In this document: piece by piece, positions 50,265 to 59,242 of the stretch
Numbering within the stretch: the stretch's first letter is position 1
Layout of the letters: every line of letters starts with the position of its first letter
Origin: an uncultured Pseudomonadales bacterium
Lineage (GTDB): Bacteria > Pseudomonadota > Gammaproteobacteria > Pseudomonadales > Azotimanducaceae
Direction: 5' to 3'
Assembly (NCBI GenBank): GCA_958296025.1
Contig: OY282430.1
Span: 62,001 to 126,000 of the forward strand
Length of the DNA stretch: 64,000 bases
The notes under the pieces: generated by a model
What the model saw: only the letters and a program-made list of their open reading frames with translations
Database searches by the model: none
What the model was told of the DNA's origin: nothing
Made by a program: the position numbers and the translations under genes

Positions 50265-50606
50265 ATGGTCAAGCTCATTTTGGTCGTTCTACTCGTGGCG
50301 GTGGCGGGGCTTGGCGCCTTGGCGTTTTTGTTTTGGCGCATGGATACGAACGTGAAGGAGTTGATGCAGACCGTCATCCTGTCTCATGACTACGCCTGCT
50401 CGGCAGTCGTCGTCGAGGGGTTTCAGCCCGAAGATGAGCAAGGCGTTCAATACTTTGTGGCGCACTGTCCCGAAGGGCGATACGCCATCGGGATTTCACA
50501 GGCGGACGGAGAGTTGGGGGGCATCGCTGTTCCATGCGACGAACTGGCCGCCTCCGGGCAAACGTGCGACGACTTCCTGGTGGTGCGCACGCCGAGTCCT
50601 TTTTAG
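50265..50606 (+). CDS. Small single-span membrane or secreted protein
   Basis: The 113-residue protein begins MVKLILVVLLVAVAGLGALA, one strongly hydrophobic helix that may be an uncleaved signal anchor. A soluble domain, YACSAVVVEGFQPEDEQGVQYFVAHCPEGRYAIGIS, follows, and Cys occurs in ACS, HCPEG, PCDEL and TCDDF. Four Cys in a short exported domain suggest disulfides. A longer frame from 50154 is possible, but the anchor starts cleanly at 50265. No family recognised. It lies alone between transposase debris and the convergent fic gene. Confidence 0.55.
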   Translation: MVKLILVVLLVAVAGLGALAFLFWRMDTNVKELMQTVILSHDYACSAVVVEGFQPEDEQGVQYFVAHCPEGRYAIGISQADGELGGIAVPCDELAASGQTCDDFLVVRTPSPF

Positions 50607-50846
50607 GGGGCGGCGTGCGCTACGCTTTCGGTGCGCGTGGGTCTGCTGGTTCTGTGCCGGTCCGCCACTCCATCGAGACCTTCCGAGGCCCAACTGAATG
50701 AAAAATAGTCCCTGCAGCTAAAGGATGGCCGCTACAAAATGGTGGGCCATGCGGATGAATCAACTGCGAAAGTATATAAGTCCCCAATCGAATGGGATCT
50801 GGGCTTCGACTGCAAGCGCGAACGCAGCCGGCGAAGCTGCTGAACG

Positions 50847-52358
50847 CTAGGAAATCAACGCCTCCACGAACCGCGCAAAGGGCCTGATGTCGCCGGCCAC
50901 GCTGGCCGTTTCCAACGCCGCCATGTACTCGTTCCTGCTTCCCGTAGGCACTACGCACCAAGGATAGCCCCCGGAGGCAAGCATGGCGTTCATCAAGAAT
51001 CTTCCTAGGCGGCCGTTGCCGTCCATGTACGGGTGTATGAAGACGAACAGGAAGTGCCCAAGCACGGCGCGAACGGCGGGCTTCTCTTCCTCGGACAGCA
51101 AGTCGAACAGGGCCGGCATGAGGTCCCGCACCGCGGAAGGGCGGGGCGGAACGTGGCGGGCGTTGCGGATGAAGACCTGTCCGGTTCTGTAGCCCGCCAG
51201 TTCGGTGGTACCCAAAATGCCGGCGCGAATGCTTGGCGCGAACAGGGCGCGATGCCAATCCCCATGGTCGTCGCGCACCGCCATGCCGGGATTCTTGCCG
51301 GCCAGAATGTCCGCGACCGTCTTCTTCACCGCCTCAAAGGACTCGTAATAGCCCCGCGCCGCCAAAGCATCCCGCTGCGCTGCGTCGGGCGGGTGCCGCT
51401 CCGGGTCCCATGCGCCGCCCCGCACACGCTCGATCAGTTGTGGCGTCACCTGATAGCCTTCAATGGACAGCGAATGGTAAGCATCCTCAACGTAGGCTGC
51501 GTCCATTGCCTTCAAGTAGGCGCCGCTTTCATTCGGCAACCCCGGCGAAGACGGGAACTGCTCGGCAACCACCTCGCGCATCTCATGCCACCCCAAACGC
51601 ATCCGCGCCACCCAAGGGGCTTCGCGTCCGGCGACCACGAACGGCGACGGTTCCGCAAACGGGTCCTTTTCGCGCACGTCGTAACCTGCGCCGCGCATGG
51701 CTGCGACAATTTCGTCCGCCACGCCGCGCCGACCGATGTGGCGCAAGCCCCCGGCAAGTCGCCCGGCGACGGTGCTACGGCCACCGCCGAGCAACAGAAC
51801 GAGAACTTCGGAGGCGTCGGGGATGCCGGCAAGTGCCGCACGGGCTGCGTTGGCCTGCTGCCGAAAGAAGCTGGGCGTTACGGCAACAAGCGCGGCTGGC
51901 AACGCGAACGTCCGCAGGCCTGCCAGTTCCTCCGCTTGGCCGTCAGCGGGAAGTGCAGCGCGGGTCTCCACGATCGAAACGTCGTGAGGGAGCGCCGTTA
52001 TCTTGTTGCGCGCCTTCGGCGAACGCACGAGAAGCTGCCGCGGCACAGCCCAATCGCCAACTTGGAGGAGCAGGGAATGTTCCGGGGAAAGTGACCAATC
52101 GCTGCCGAACCGAGCTTCCAGATAGGTGGCGCAGAAACTCCAAAACGAGGCCAACCAAGCCGTGCCGTCACCTACGGCGGCACCGGGACTGGCCGGGACG
52201 CACCACCCCTTGATGACTTCCTGTAAAAATCCAGCTTGCAGCAGCCGCTCCCTATGGGTACGGCCCAAGTCCGCGGAGCGGATGGCTGACCGCCCGCCTT
52301 TTTGCAGAGCTTCCAAAACCTCCAAGGAGGCGGCCAACTTCTCTTTCGGACTTGCCAT
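50847..52358 (-). CDS. Fic family AMPylation-type protein with self-inhibitory motif
   Basis: The 503-residue protein ends with the Fic core. HPYMDGNGRLGR (from His442) is the catalytic loop HPFx[D/E]GNGR with Tyr for Phe. An upstream inhibitory helix motif SLSIEG fits the [S/T]xxxE[G/N] rule, placing it among self-inhibited (class II-like) Fic enzymes. The N-terminal ~200 residues include RERLLQAGFLQEVIKGWCVPA, a winged-helix-like motif seen in Fic proteins with a DNA-binding N-terminus. Fic enzymes transfer AMP to hydroxyl groups of target proteins. It is a single gene with no separate antitoxin, as expected when the inhibitory helix is internal. TTG 52367 is an alternative start. Confidence 0.9.
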   Translation of the reverse strand: MASPKEKLAASLEVLEALQKGGRSAIRSADLGRTHRERLLQAGFLQEVIKGWCVPASPGAAVGDGTAWLASFWSFCATYLEARFGSDWSLSPEHSLLLQVGDWAVPRQLLVRSPKARNKITALPHDVSIVETRAALPADGQAEELAGLRTFALPAALVAVTPSFFRQQANAARAALAGIPDASEVLVLLLGGGRSTVAGRLAGGLRHIGRRGVADEIVAAMRGAGYDVREKDPFAEPSPFVVAGREAPWVARMRLGWHEMREVVAEQFPSSPGLPNESGAYLKAMDAAYVEDAYHSLSIEGYQVTPQLIERVRGGAWDPERHPPDAAQRDALAARGYYESFEAVKKTVADILAGKNPGMAVRDDHGDWHRALFAPSIRAGILGTTELAGYRTGQVFIRNARHVPPRPSAVRDLMPALFDLLSEEEKPAVRAVLGHFLFVFIHPYMDGNGRLGRFLMNAMLASGGYPWCVVPTGSRNEYMAALETASVAGDIRPFARFVEALIS

Positions 52359-52758
52359 GCTGCCCAAGCCTGCCGGTGAAGTGATGTGCGAATTTTAGCT
52401 TATTCTGCCGTGTGGAAATTAGCTTGTTCTGCGGCGGGCCGTTCGCTCCGTAAGTGGGGTAGCCGTTCCCGCCGAGCACCAAGCGCGGCCGATTTTCATA
52501 GTGGTCCAGCACCATCTGCCCGCGAGGGCCGAGGAGTTCCTGCTCGTAAACGATGGCCACATCCTCTTTCCCAACAAATCTGTTGCCAACCATTCTGTTG
52601 GCAAAATTAGGGGTGTAAACAGGAACCGCCTCATGTGGCCGTTGCCGCGCATAGCAAAGGAAGCATCCGCCAAGTGCGCGGTGGGTGGGCGCGAAGGTGA
52701 TGCCGCTATGCTATTCTTCATGCCAAATTGAATACACAGTGGCACATTGGGGGTTTAT
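52359..52758. other. Intergenic region upstream of fic and the VapBC pair
   Basis: About 400 bases hold the divergent promoters of fic and the vapBC-like operon. The minus strand can be read as YEQELLGPRGQMVLDHYENR then PRLVLGGNGYPTYG, which looks like a protein fragment, but I could not place it and it has no start or family support. Two direct repeats near fic are listed separately. Confidence 0.4.
52395..52434. promoter_or_regulatory. Direct repeats upstream of fic, possible operator
   Basis: TTAGCTTATTCTGCCG (52395-52410) and TTAGCTTGTTCTGCGG (52419-52434) are two near-identical 16-base direct repeats with a 24-base period. They lie 37 bases before the fic start. Such spacing (about two helical turns) suits a regulator binding two adjacent sites, possibly the Fic N-terminal winged helix. 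Confidence 0.4.
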
Positions 52759-53022
52759 ATGCCATTTCCACCATCACAAACCAACATACGGCTTGGCCCG
52801 CAAGGGCGGCTTGTAGTGCCGGCGGCGATTCGCAAAGTCCTCGGCTTCCGACCCGGCGAGAACCTCCTCGCTCGCGTCGAAAACGAGCGTCTGATCGTGG
52901 AGAAAGCCGAAGCGGTCGAGCGGCGGCTACACGCTTACTTCCGCAAGTTTGAAGGCCGCAGCCTTGCCGAAGAGTTGCTCGCAGAGCGCCGCGATGAAGC
53001 GCGGCGCGAGTCAAAATCATGA
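52759..53022 (+). CDS. AbrB/SpoVT-type antitoxin (VapB-like)
   Basis: The 87-residue protein has a swapped-hairpin AbrB domain: NIRLGPQGRLVVPAAIRKVLGFRPGENLLARVENERLIVEKA. 'GRLVVPAAIRK.LG...G..L' is the family core. A charged C-terminal tail (RSLAEELLAERRDEARRES) should wrap the toxin. Its stop overlaps the toxin start (ATGA). The usual role is to bind the PIN toxin and repress its own promoter. The TTG at 52747 is an alternative start, but ATG 52759 precedes the domain more closely. Confidence 0.88.
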   Translation: MPFPPSQTNIRLGPQGRLVVPAAIRKVLGFRPGENLLARVENERLIVEKAEAVERRLHAYFRKFEGRSLAEELLAERRDEARRESKS

Positions 53023-53399
53023 GCGTGGTGCTCGATGCGTCGGCCCTGCTCGCCTATTTGCAGTTGGAACCCGGCGCCGACGCCGTAAAGGCTGCGCTTG
53101 GCGAAGCCACGATGTCCACGGTGAACTGGGCGGAAGTCATCGAAAAGGTCTCGCCTTCGGAAAGCGAAGCCGTAGAACTTCGCTACGGCATGCAATCACT
53201 CGGCTTGACGCTCCTGCCGCTATCCGCCGTGCAAGCCGAGATTGCAGGCAGGCTTCGAGAAAGCACCGTCCGCTTCGGCCTATCGTTGGGCGACCGAGCC
53301 TGCCTCGCTGTCGGCATGGACAGTGGCGGGGTCGTCTATACCGCGGATCGCGTTTGGCTGGAATTGGGTTTGGATGTTGAGATAAAGGCAATTCGCTAG
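53019..53399 (+). CDS. vapC: PIN-domain toxin (VapC family)
   Basis: The 126-residue protein has the four acidic PIN residues in order: Asp6 (VVLDASALLAYL), Glu39 (VNWAEVIEK), Asp92 (LSLGDRACLAVG) and Asp110 (VYTADRVW). These coordinate Mg2+ for RNA cleavage, typically of tRNA or rRNA in VapC enzymes. The length is normal. It is translationally coupled to the AbrB-type antitoxin by an ATGA overlap, and together they form a complete type II toxin-antitoxin module. The module looks intact. An IS30 remnant lies ~85 bases downstream. Confidence 0.9.
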   Translation: MSVVLDASALLAYLQLEPGADAVKAALGEATMSTVNWAEVIEKVSPSESEAVELRYGMQSLGLTLLPLSAVQAEIAGRLRESTVRFGLSLGDRACLAVGMDSGGVVYTADRVWLELGLDVEIKAIR

Positions 53400-53484
53400 C
53401 CGTGAGGCGGCACCGAATTCGATACTGGCCGCGGCCAATTGCACCGTCGTTGGCACTCGCCACTAGGGAGCGGGTCTAACCCAA

Positions 53485-53640
53485 ATGACGGAGGAGGAAC
53501 TGCAGGCGGCGGTGCGGATCATGAACAACCGTCCCCTGCAAGTTCTCGACTGGATGACGCCGCATGACGTGTACTATGGCGTCATAGCCCGCTCAGATAG
53601 TGTTAACAGGCCCCAACCCGAAATTGCACTTGAGACCTGA
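53485..53640 (+). pseudogene. IS30-family transposase C-terminal remnant
   Basis: The 51-codon fragment contains VRIMNNRPLQVLDWMTPHDV followed by YYGV. The 'NNRP...L.W.TP.dV' string is the C-terminal signature of IS30 transposases, and it ends PEIALET. The catalytic DDE part is missing. The DNA end AATTGCACTTGAGACC may be the old terminal repeat. Confidence 0.75.
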
Positions 53641-53672
53641 CAACGGGCGGCGAAAGCAGCGGAGAAAGTGCA

Positions 53673-54560
53673 ATGCCCAGCCATCTGCCAGCGGACTTCA
53701 CTTGGCCCAACGGGACGCGCTTGGCGCTGTCCATCGTGGTGAACGTGGAGGAAGGGGCGGAGATGAACATTCTGGACGGCGATGTTGGGCCGGAGCCGGT
53801 GGACGAGTTGGGGGCCATCCCCCGCAAGCCGATTCGGGTTCACGGCAACGAGACCAACTACCAATACGGCATCAACGCGGGTGCGCCTAGGGTGCTGGGA
53901 CTGCTCCGGGAGCGGGAACTGCCGGCCACCGCCACGGCGGCGGCCCTTGCCTTGGAGCGGGCGCCGGCCTTGGCCGGGCAATTGGTCGCCGATGGGCATG
54001 AGGTCGCCTGCCACGGCCACCGTTGGGTGCATCAATTCCGCATGGACGAAGCCGAGGAGCACAGCTTCATCCGCGATGCTTGGCGCAGCATTGAAGCGAC
54101 CACCGGCGCTCGCCCGCTGGGATGGCTGTCCCGCTTTCTGCACACCGAAAACACCCAAAGGCTGTTGCTGGAGGAAGGCTTCACCTACCACATGGACGAT
54201 TATTCCGACGACCTGCCCTTCTGGAAGTGGGTGGACTGCGGCCCGCGAGGCAAGCAGCCTTTGTTGATTCTGCCTTACGCCTTGGACACCAACGACATGA
54301 AGATGTGGAACGCGCCTTCGCTGACCCCCCGGCAGTGGGCGGAGTACGCCATCGACAGCTTCGACTGGCTGGTCAAGGAAGCCGCCGCCTTGGGGCCGCG
54401 CATGATGTCCTTGGGGCTGCACCTGCGCATCATCGGTCGGCCGGGCCGCATCGGCGCCTTGCAGCGGGTGCTGGACCATGTGGGTGGGCGTAAGGACGTT
54501 TGGGTGGCCACCCGCAGAAAGATCGCCACAGCCTATGCTGACGCGGCCCTGCCCCGGTAA
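53673..54560 (+). CDS. Polysaccharide deacetylase-fold hydrolase (PuuE/allantoinase-like)
   Basis: The 295-residue protein follows the NodB-homology/PuuE pattern. LALSIVVNVEEGAE supplies the first acidic motif, followed by YQYGINAGAPRVLGLLRE. VADGHEVACHGHRWVHQF is the His-rich metal motif, and MMSLGLHLRIIGRPGRIGAL carries the late His. The middle GFTYHMDDYSDDLPFW and LDTNDMKMWN match the cytosolic allantoinase-like/uracil-related branch rather than chitin deacetylases. No signal peptide is seen. GGAGAAAGTGCA precedes ATG 53673. It probably opens a ring or C-N bond and leads the plus-strand catabolic series that continues with a CoA-transferase. Confidence 0.85.
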   Translation: MPSHLPADFTWPNGTRLALSIVVNVEEGAEMNILDGDVGPEPVDELGAIPRKPIRVHGNETNYQYGINAGAPRVLGLLRERELPATATAAALALERAPALAGQLVADGHEVACHGHRWVHQFRMDEAEEHSFIRDAWRSIEATTGARPLGWLSRFLHTENTQRLLLEEGFTYHMDDYSDDLPFWKWVDCGPRGKQPLLILPYALDTNDMKMWNAPSLTPRQWAEYAIDSFDWLVKEAAALGPRMMSLGLHLRIIGRPGRIGALQRVLDHVGGRKDVWVATRRKIATAYADAALPR

Positions 54561-54689
54561 GAGGAGGAGCTTGCGCAGCTGTCCGGCAAGGCCGCGTTTT
54601 CAACCCATGTGTAAGCGGTGGTCAGGCGCGGTCCGCAAACCTGGTTCTTTTGCTAACCTACGCCGGCGGGCAAGAAAACCATAGGCACC

Positions 54690-55859
54690 ATGAAGCTTAA
54701 GGGCATCCGAGTACTGGATCTATCCGCCTTTCTGCCGGGTCCGCACATGACCATGATGCTGGCGGACCAGGGCGCGGACGTCATCATGGTGGAGCCGGCC
54801 AACGGCGTCGGCGAGCCGACTCGGGAAATCGGCTACCGCAGTGCGGACGGCGTCTCCGTCTGGTTCCGCAACATCGCCCGGGGCAAGAGAAGCCTCAAGA
54901 TCAATCTCAAGGATGCCGAGGGACGCCGATTCTTCCACGAACTGGCCAAGAGCGCGGACGTTCTCGTCGAGTCCTTTCGGCCCGGAGTGACGCAGCGTTT
55001 AGGCATCGACTACCAAACCCTCAATGCACTCAACCCCCGCTTGGTCTATTGCTCCATATCGGCGTTTGGTCAGAGCGGGCCGTTGCGCGACAAGCCGGCC
55101 CATGACCTCACGGTGCAGGCGCTGGCCGGCATCGCCGCCCTGAACCTAGGTTTGGAGGATGGCAAGCCGGCGGCCCCCAACATGCCCAGCGCGGACGCCA
55201 TTGCCTCGCTGATGGCCATGTCCGCCATCCTGATGGCGCTGCTTGGCCGGGAGCGCAGCGGCAAGGGGGACTGCATCGACCTGTCCATGTACGACGCCTT
55301 GCTGGCCTGGACCCCCAACGTCACCGGCCCGGTGTTCGCTGAGGACGCCCATCCCGAACCCAAGCACATGCGCTCCTTCGGCGGCGCGGCCATGTACCAC
55401 ATCTACGAGACCGCCGACGGTGCCTTCATCGTGCTGGGCGGCTCCGAGGTCAAGTTCGCCCGCAACCTGCTGACCGCCTTCGACCGGCTGGATCTATTGC
55501 CCTACGCCGAAATCGAGCCCGGGCCGGAGCAGGAACCGCTGCGGGCCTTCTTCAAGGCCGAGTTCGCCAGCCGCAACCGCGCCGAATGGGAAGCCTTCCT
55601 AGCGCCCATCGACTGTTGCTGGGCGGCGGTGCGCTCCCTCAAGGACGCCTTTGCGGACCCGCACAGCGTGCACCGGCAAATGCTGCTGACCGATGATCAA
55701 GGCAACCGGCACATCGGCGTGCCGATCAAGTATGCCGACGAACCCGCCCAACCAAGCCTGAAACTGCCGGGCTACGGGGAGCATTCGGTGGAAATCGGCA
55801 AGGCTCTGGGGATGGACGAGGCGACGCTTAACGAGCTTGTCGAACGGGGGATTATCTAG
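54690..55859 (+). CDS. Family III CoA-transferase (CaiB/BaiF)
   Basis: The 389-residue protein starts MKLKGIRVLDLSAFLPGPHM, the family entry. It has LADQGADVIMVEPANGVGEPTR, the nucleotide-binding NIARGKRSLKINLK, and ISAFGQSGPLRDKPAHDLTVQAL. The catalytic Asp is Asp169 (MPSADAIASL), the position used in formyl-CoA transferase. GKGDCIDLSMYDALLAW closes the first half. These enzymes move CoA between carboxylic acids through an aspartyl-CoA thioester. The acid substrate is unknown. Neighbouring MmgE/PrpD and CoA-ligase genes fit activation and processing of an organic acid. Confidence 0.92.
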   Translation: MKLKGIRVLDLSAFLPGPHMTMMLADQGADVIMVEPANGVGEPTREIGYRSADGVSVWFRNIARGKRSLKINLKDAEGRRFFHELAKSADVLVESFRPGVTQRLGIDYQTLNALNPRLVYCSISAFGQSGPLRDKPAHDLTVQALAGIAALNLGLEDGKPAAPNMPSADAIASLMAMSAILMALLGRERSGKGDCIDLSMYDALLAWTPNVTGPVFAEDAHPEPKHMRSFGGAAMYHIYETADGAFIVLGGSEVKFARNLLTAFDRLDLLPYAEIEPGPEQEPLRAFFKAEFASRNRAEWEAFLAPIDCCWAAVRSLKDAFADPHSVHRQMLLTDDQGNRHIGVPIKYADEPAQPSLKLPGYGEHSVEIGKALGMDEATLNELVERGII

Positions 55860-56044
55860 TGCCTGTAGGGAAAAAGGGGACCGCACCAGACAGTCGGCAA
55901 GCGCGGGAAAGGCGGAAGGTTGGGACGTGGGCCGCCGCCGGGCGCTCTCTCCAGGCGACGGTGCCCAAACTGCGTGGTCCCCCAAGGATTTTGATGGCCG
56001 GTCTAGGGGCGGAAATACTTGCGGCTATGTGAGGTGCATGAGCT

Positions 56045-56064
56045 AGCCCGCATATTGCGCCAAG
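56045..56064. promoter_or_regulatory. Shared 20-bp intergenic motif, site 1
   Basis: AGCCCGCATATTGCGCCAAG lies 54 bases before the MmgE/PrpD gene and differs at one base from 59258-59277. The core ATTGCGCCAAG recurs inverted at 57748-57758. It is a candidate regulator site or a small repeat. Confidence 0.35.
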
Positions 56065-56117
56065 TCGCTTTCCGAGTGCGATATGCGGACTAGCCGGGCC
56101 GCCGTGGAGGGCATTTG

Positions 56118-57473
56118 GTGCTTGATGAACTGGTGGAATTGATCGCCGGCACCGGCTTTGACGACCTGCCGGATGCGGCCGTGCAGGCGGCGCAGACATT
56201 CATTCTGGACACCTTGGCGGTGGGTGTGGCCGGGCGGCGCAACCCCTACCGGGATGCCGTGCTGGGTGCCGCCCTTGCTTGGGGTCAAGGGGAGACCGCC
56301 CGCGTCCTCGGTGATTCGGTACGGGTCCCGGCGCCGACGGCGGCCTTCGTGAACGCCTATCAAATGCACTGCTTGGAGTTCGATTGCGTGCATGAGCCGG
56401 CCGTGGTTCACGCCATGACCGCCGTGGTCGGGGCAGCCTTGGCTGAATGCGAGCAAGCGCTTGCGCCGGTGGACGGCAAGCGGCTTCTGGTCGCTGTCGT
56501 GCTTGGCGTGGAAGTGGCCGCTGTCCTGGGCTTGGCCGCGGCGGCGCCGTTGACCTTCTTTCGCCCCGCCACAGCCGGAGTATTTGGTGCGGCGGTGGCG
56601 GTGGCCGTGCTGCGGCGCTACGCCGCCGCGCAAATTCGTGTTTGCTTCGGTCATGCCTTGGCCCAAGCCGCCGGCACTATGCAGGCCCACGAGGAAGGCA
56701 AGGCGACCTTGCCAGTGCAGCTGGCCAATGCGGCCAGGGCCGGGTTGGTGGCGGCGGACTTGGCTGCCGCTGCCGTACCAGCTCCGGAGGACGCCTTGGA
56801 AGGCCCCTATGGCTACTTCGCCCTATTTGAGCGCAACTTCGACACCTCCGGCTTGGCGGCAGCCCTCGGCACGGTTTGGCGGGTGACGGAGCTAAGCCAC
56901 AAGCCCTTCCCGTCGGGACGGGCCACCCACGGCGGCGTGGAAGCCATCCTCAAGCTGCGCGACCAAGGCGTGACTGCTGCGGCCCTAACCGCGCTTCGGT
57001 GGTCCGCGCCGCCCTTGATACACCAACTTGTGGCGCGTCCGCCGCTGCCCGACATGGATGTCAACTACGCACGCCTGTGCCTGCCCTATGTGGGCGCCAC
57101 AGCGTTGCTGCGCGGCGCGGTGGGCTTGGAGCACTTTTCCCCCGAAGCCCTGCGGGCGCCGGATGTTCTAGCTGTCGCGCAACGGTTCCGAGGCAGCATC
57201 AATGAAGTGTCCGACCCCGCCGCCTTCACCCCGCAGACCTTCGTTGCGGAGCTTGCTGACGGCACCCGCAAATCCTTGGGCATCGACCATCTGTTGGGAT
57301 CCCCCGCCCATCCGCTCAGCCAAGCCCAACGCCATGCCAAGGTGCGGGCCTGCCTAGGTTCCGTCTATGGGCATGACGGGCGGGCGAGCGCCTTGATCAA
57401 CGCGGTGGCGGCCTTGCCGGAGGCCGCCGATGCGAACGTCTTGTTGGGACCGGTTACGGGTTCCCCAATTTAG
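56118..57473 (+). CDS. MmgE/PrpD family protein
   Basis: The 451-residue protein begins VLDELVELIAGTGFDDLPDAAVQAAQTFILDTLAVGVAG, the family's helical entry. It continues FVNAYQMHCLEFDCVHEPAVVHAMTAVVGAALA ('N....H..dfDd....' in other members) and LSHKPFPSGRATHGGVEAIL, the 'KP.p....H' motif. MmgE/PrpD proteins include 2-methylcitrate dehydratase, cis-aconitate decarboxylase and iminodisuccinate epimerase relatives. Which reaction applies is unclear. GGAGGG precedes GTG 56118; TTG 56115 is an alternative. Its TAG stop is exactly the base triplet in front of MITE 2. Confidence 0.87.
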   Translation: MLDELVELIAGTGFDDLPDAAVQAAQTFILDTLAVGVAGRRNPYRDAVLGAALAWGQGETARVLGDSVRVPAPTAAFVNAYQMHCLEFDCVHEPAVVHAMTAVVGAALAECEQALAPVDGKRLLVAVVLGVEVAAVLGLAAAAPLTFFRPATAGVFGAAVAVAVLRRYAAAQIRVCFGHALAQAAGTMQAHEEGKATLPVQLANAARAGLVAADLAAAAVPAPEDALEGPYGYFALFERNFDTSGLAAALGTVWRVTELSHKPFPSGRATHGGVEAILKLRDQGVTAAALTALRWSAPPLIHQLVARPPLPDMDVNYARLCLPYVGATALLRGAVGLEHFSPEALRAPDVLAVAQRFRGSINEVSDPAAFTPQTFVAELADGTRKSLGIDHLLGSPAHPLSQAQRHAKVRACLGSVYGHDGRASALINAVAALPEAADANVLLGPVTGSPI

Positions 57474-57632
57474 TGTCCTGTCCCGCAAATAACCACACAT
57501 TATCTACGGGCCTTTTTGGCCCCTGGCTGCGTTGCTCCGCCTTGTGTGGAGCCCGCCACACGGCGTTGTCGCGCCTTGCTAGGGGCCGAAAATCCCTCGC
57601 ATCCAAAGCGCACTTATTTACAGGACAGAACA
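57474..57632. mobile_element. MITE-like element 2
   Basis: This 159-base element starts TGTCCTGTCCCGCAAATAA and ends TTATTTACAGGACAGAACA, a slightly decayed partner of the left end. The interior matches element 1 closely, including GCGTTGCTCCGCCTTGTGTG and CTCGCATCCAAAGCGCAC. It follows directly on the TAG stop of the MmgE/PrpD gene and may also act as a transcription barrier through its hairpin. Confidence 0.8.
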
Positions 57633-57747
57633 CGAGGGTTTCTTGGAAGGGGCCATGTACTTGGCTCCTAAAACGCAACATCTTGTGTTTGTTCGGGCTT
57701 TTGAACGCACGACATAGGGCGGTTTTGGAGTTAAGGCTGTAATTTCC

Positions 57748-57758
57748 CTTGGCGCAAT
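57748..57758. promoter_or_regulatory. Shared intergenic motif, site 2 (inverted core)
   Basis: CTTGGCGCAAT is the reverse complement of the core shared by 56045-56064 and 59258-59277. It lies 117 bases before the CoA-ligase start. Confidence 0.3.
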
Positions 57759-57874
57759 CAAACTTGGTTTATATGCTGACGTTGCGGATAGTCTAGGGGA
57801 GCGCCGCGCAGCGCAGCAGCTTCCTTTAAGGGCTCGGCTGGGGGTGGTTGAGGCTGCTTAGGAAAGGGAATTCC

Positions 57875-59242
57875 ATGAAGACTTGGTTCAACGCCTTTGA
57901 TGCCGATGAGTTGGTGCGGGAGCACCCTATTGGGAATGCCTTCGCCGCCTTCGCCGAGACCATCAGCCGGGACGAACTCTTTGCCCGCCAAGACCGTCTG
58001 TTCCGCCGCTGCTTGGCATGCGCTTGGCAAACGGGCTTCTACCAGCGGCTTTGGGGCGCGGCCGGCATCGAGCCCGGAGACATCAGGGGCTTGGCGGACA
58101 TCGACCAGCTGCCGGTGTTCGACAAGGGCGACCTGATGGCCAGCCTGGAGGCGCATCCCCCCTTCGGGGACTTCGGCGGCTTCGGCTTGCCGGACGCCGA
58201 GCGGCCCCCGGTCGTGATGCACACCACCAGCGGCACCACTGGGCGGCCGCAGGTGTTGCTGTTTGGGGCCAAGTCCCGGGAGGTGCAGAACCTGCTGCTT
58301 GGCCGCATCTACCGGCTACAAGGCTTGCGAACCAGCGACGTGGTTCACTCCGTGTACGGCCACGGCATGATTAACGGCGGGCACTATGTCCGCGAGGCCG
58401 TCCTGCACTGGACCAACGCGCTGTTTCTGTCCGCCGGCACCGGCATCGAAACCCCTTCTATCCGGCAGGTGGAGTTGATGCGGGACTTCGGCGCCACGGT
58501 GCTGGCCGGCTTCGCCGATTACCTCAAGCGGTTGGCGGAAGTGGCTGGGGCACAGGGCATCGCCATCGGACGGGACATCCGCATCCGCGCCCTGAGCGGC
58601 CAGATGGGGCGGGAGGACAAGACGCTGCTGTCGGATCTCTGGGGCGGTGCTGAGTGCTTTGACTGGTACGGCGTGGGGGACACCGGCGTCATCGCTGGAG
58701 AAGGCCCGGACCGGGACGGCCTTTACGTTCTGGAGGACGCCCACTACCTGGAGCTTCTGGACATCGACAGCGGTGCCCCAGCACCCGTCGGGGGCCAGGG
58801 CGATATGGTCTGCACCTGCCTGTTCAAGGACGATGTGTACCCCATCATCCGCTTCAACACCCACGACGTCAGCATGGAGCGCCAAGGCGCCTCCAGCCTC
58901 GGCTTCAACCTACGGCGCATCGAAGGCTTCATGGGCCGCAGCGACAACATGGTCAAGATCAAGGGCATCAACTTCTTCCCCCAAGCCTTGGGGCCGCTGC
59001 TGGACGAGGTGCCGCAGTTCCTCGGCGAATACATCTGCCGCGTCAATGCGGATGGCCTGTTGACGGTGACGGTGGAGGTCAGCGAGGGCGATCAGAATCT
59101 AAGCAACGGAATGCAGGCCCTGCTGAAGCGCAAGCTGGGCATCGAAGTGGCCTTGGAGCTAGCCAGCAAGGGAGAGACCGCCGCCTTGACCGAAATCGAC
59201 CGCCGCCAAAAACCCATACGCCTGATCGACGAGCGGCGGTGA
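57875..59242 (+). CDS. Phenylacetate-CoA ligase-like (PaaK family) enzyme
   Basis: The 455-residue protein is adenylate-forming. The P-loop is VVMHTTSGTTGRPQVLLFG, the mid motifs are WYGVGDTGVIAGEGPDRDGLYV and DMVCTCLF...YPIIRFNTHDV, and the hinge and C-terminal domain begin LRRIEGFMGRSDNMVKIKGINFFPQALG, the wording of PaaK-type ligases. It activates a carboxylic (often aromatic) acid to its CoA thioester with ATP. AGGAAAGGG precedes ATG 57875, so the longer frame is not used. It sits between MmgE/PrpD and amidase genes. The amidase could release the acid that this enzyme activates. Confidence 0.9.
   Translation: MKTWFNAFDADELVREHPIGNAFAAFAETISRDELFARQDRLFRRCLACAWQTGFYQRLWGAAGIEPGDIRGLADIDQLPVFDKGDLMASLEAHPPFGDFGGFGLPDAERPPVVMHTTSGTTGRPQVLLFGAKSREVQNLLLGRIYRLQGLRTSDVVHSVYGHGMINGGHYVREAVLHWTNALFLSAGTGIETPSIRQVELMRDFGATVLAGFADYLKRLAEVAGAQGIAIGRDIRIRALSGQMGREDKTLLSDLWGGAECFDWYGVGDTGVIAGEGPDRDGLYVLEDAHYLELLDIDSGAPAPVGGQGDMVCTCLFKDDVYPIIRFNTHDVSMERQGASSLGFNLRRIEGFMGRSDNMVKIKGINFFPQALGPLLDEVPQFLGEYICRVNADGLLTVTVEVSEGDQNLSNGMQALLKRKLGIEVALELASKGETAALTEIDRRQKPIRLIDERR

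Noticed and set aside
52252-52593. Minus-strand frame upstream of fic containing YEQELLGPRGQMVLDHYENR.
   Set aside because: It looks protein-like, but I could not place it in any family, and it overlaps the fic start and direct repeats; noted only in the intergenic entry.
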